From: Proteiniborus ethanoligenes | Lineage (GTDB): Bacteria; Bacillota; Clostridia; Tissierellales; Proteiniboraceae | Assembly: GCF_900107485.1 (NCBI RefSeq) | Contig: NZ_FNQE01000022.1 | Coordinates: 1 to 64,000 of the forward strand | Reading direction: 5' to 3' | Length of the DNA: 64,000 bases | Shown here: positions 63,472 through 64,000 of the stretch, piece after piece | How the letters are laid out: every line of letters starts with the position of its first letter | Numbering within the stretch: the stretch's first letter is position 1 | Notes under the pieces: model-generated | Databases searched by the model: none | Told to the model about the DNA's origin: nothing | The model's input: only the letters and a program-made list of their open reading frames with translations | Translations under genes and position numbers: made by a program

Positions 63472-63927
63472 ATGTTATACGCAGCAATAAGCTTATTTAT
63501 TATTTTTCTAGATCAATTAACTAAATTTTACGCAATAAAAATGCTAAAAGGAAACGAGCCTATTATTATAATAAGAAATTTTTTACAGCTCAATTATGTA
63601 GAAAATTTTGGTGCAGCTTTTGGCATACTACAGAACAAGAAAGTGTTTTTTGTCATTATGACATTGGTAGTAATAATTGGGATTGTTGTATATATGAAAA
63701 CAAACACAAACTTAACCTTCTCTATGAAGCTAGCCCTTGCAATGGTAATTGGAGGAGCTGTCGGGAATCTTATTGATAGAATAAGGTTAGGATACGTAGT
63801 AGATTTTGTAGATGTGAACTTTTGGGGAATTTATGATTTTCCAGTATTCAATTTAGCTGATAGTTTTATCGTAATTGGGACAATTATACTGATGTACCTA
63901 GTGATTTTTAATAAATACGAAAATTAG
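63472..63927 (+). CDS. lspA: Lipoprotein signal peptidase
   Basis: Aspartyl peptidase (LspA) that cuts lipoprotein signal peptides after lipidation. The 151 residues show four membrane helices. Catalytic residues are in GGAVGNLIDRIRLG (Asp near 108) and FNLADSFI (Asp near 131). ATG 63472 is preferred, with AGGGAGG; the frame from TTG 63454 includes that site. An RluD-type gene starts 13 bases later, the usual partner. Confidence 0.95.
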   Translation: MLYAAISLFIIFLDQLTKFYAIKMLKGNEPIIIIRNFLQLNYVENFGAAFGILQNKKVFFVIMTLVVIIGIVVYMKTNTNLTFSMKLALAMVIGGAVGNLIDRIRLGYVVDFVDVNFWGIYDFPVFNLADSFIVIGTIILMYLVIFNKYEN

Positions 63928-63940
63928 AAAGAGTGTTATT

Positions 63941-64000
63941 ATGGAAATACTGGAGATATTTGTTGATGAAGAAGATAATGAAAGACTTGATGTTTATTTA
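63941..64000 (+). CDS. RluA/RluD family pseudouridine synthase, start only (cut by window edge)
   Basis: Only 20 residues are in the window. They read MEILEIFVDEEDNERLDVYL, typical of the S4 domain opening of RluD-family 23S rRNA pseudouridine synthases (RLDxYL). A GAAAGAG is 8-14 bases before ATG 63941. lspA-rluD is a very common gene pair, which supports the call. Confidence 0.75.
   Translation, partial: MEILEIFVDEEDNERLDVYL

Overview
This window looks like chromosome of a low-GC, Gram-positive, endospore-forming member of the Clostridia. The evidence is AT-rich DNA with many TTG, GTG and ATG starts behind strong AGGAGG-type ribosome sites. There is a spoIIA operon, a spoVA operon, spoIVA, a SpoIID-like protein, a BofC-like protein and YunB. 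There is also a SCIFF peptide with its radical-SAM maturase, a pair typical of Clostridia. The species cannot be fixed from the sequence. I see no rRNA, CRISPR array, phage or insertion sequence, and only one tRNA.

Left part (1-10 kb): the tail of an unrecognised gene and a 5'-truncated NhaC-type antiporter are followed by spoIIAA-spoIIAB-sigF behind a very good sigma-H promoter match. A terminator that overlaps the sigF stop and a candidate sigma-G promoter separate this from spoVAA-AB-AC-AD-AEB-AEA, which also holds two unlisted small ORFs. A large class A penicillin-binding protein faces this block.

Middle left (10-20 kb): mostly single genes or pairs, many ending in their own hairpin. 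They are yunB, hflX, a DUF3189 gene, a Nudix-like gene with a degenerate box, yigZ, a CoA-binding protein, two half-size TSUP transporters, cysK, nadE, yebC, an orphan, a CBS-ACT protein and a BofC-like gene.

Middle (20-41 kb): ruvC-ruvA-ruvB with a SpoIID/LytB protein, queA-tgt and yajC. Next comes the SCIFF cassette (scfA, not found by a length-limited ORF search, and scfB) with a gamma-carbonic anhydrase homologue and secD-secF. Then lapA-like, recJ, apt, relA, dtd, a metallo-hydrolase, a small HTH-like gene and hemZ.

Right part (41-64 kb): a T-box leader controls hisS-aspS. After it come tcdA, a RseC-like gene, a CsoR-type regulator, a ThrE-type exporter pair on the minus strand, glyA, the YIEGIA pair, and DUF512-der-plsY-gpsA. 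spoIVA and a convergent tRNA-Pro follow. The division cluster is hlyD-like, yggS, sepF, ylmG, ylmH and divIVA, then a DAHP synthase, DUF5665, a YteA-type zinc-finger gene, lspA and the start of an RluD-type gene.

The most unusual things read here are: (i) an A10 tract that puts the start and body of the HlyD-like gene in different frames; (ii) yggS with no canonical start, probably beginning at ATT; (iii) a terminator between the SCIFF precursor and its maturase; (iv) a hairpin family with the same stem at three intergenic sites; and (v) several tiny genes inside sporulation and other operons. No wholly new multi-gene system is evident.
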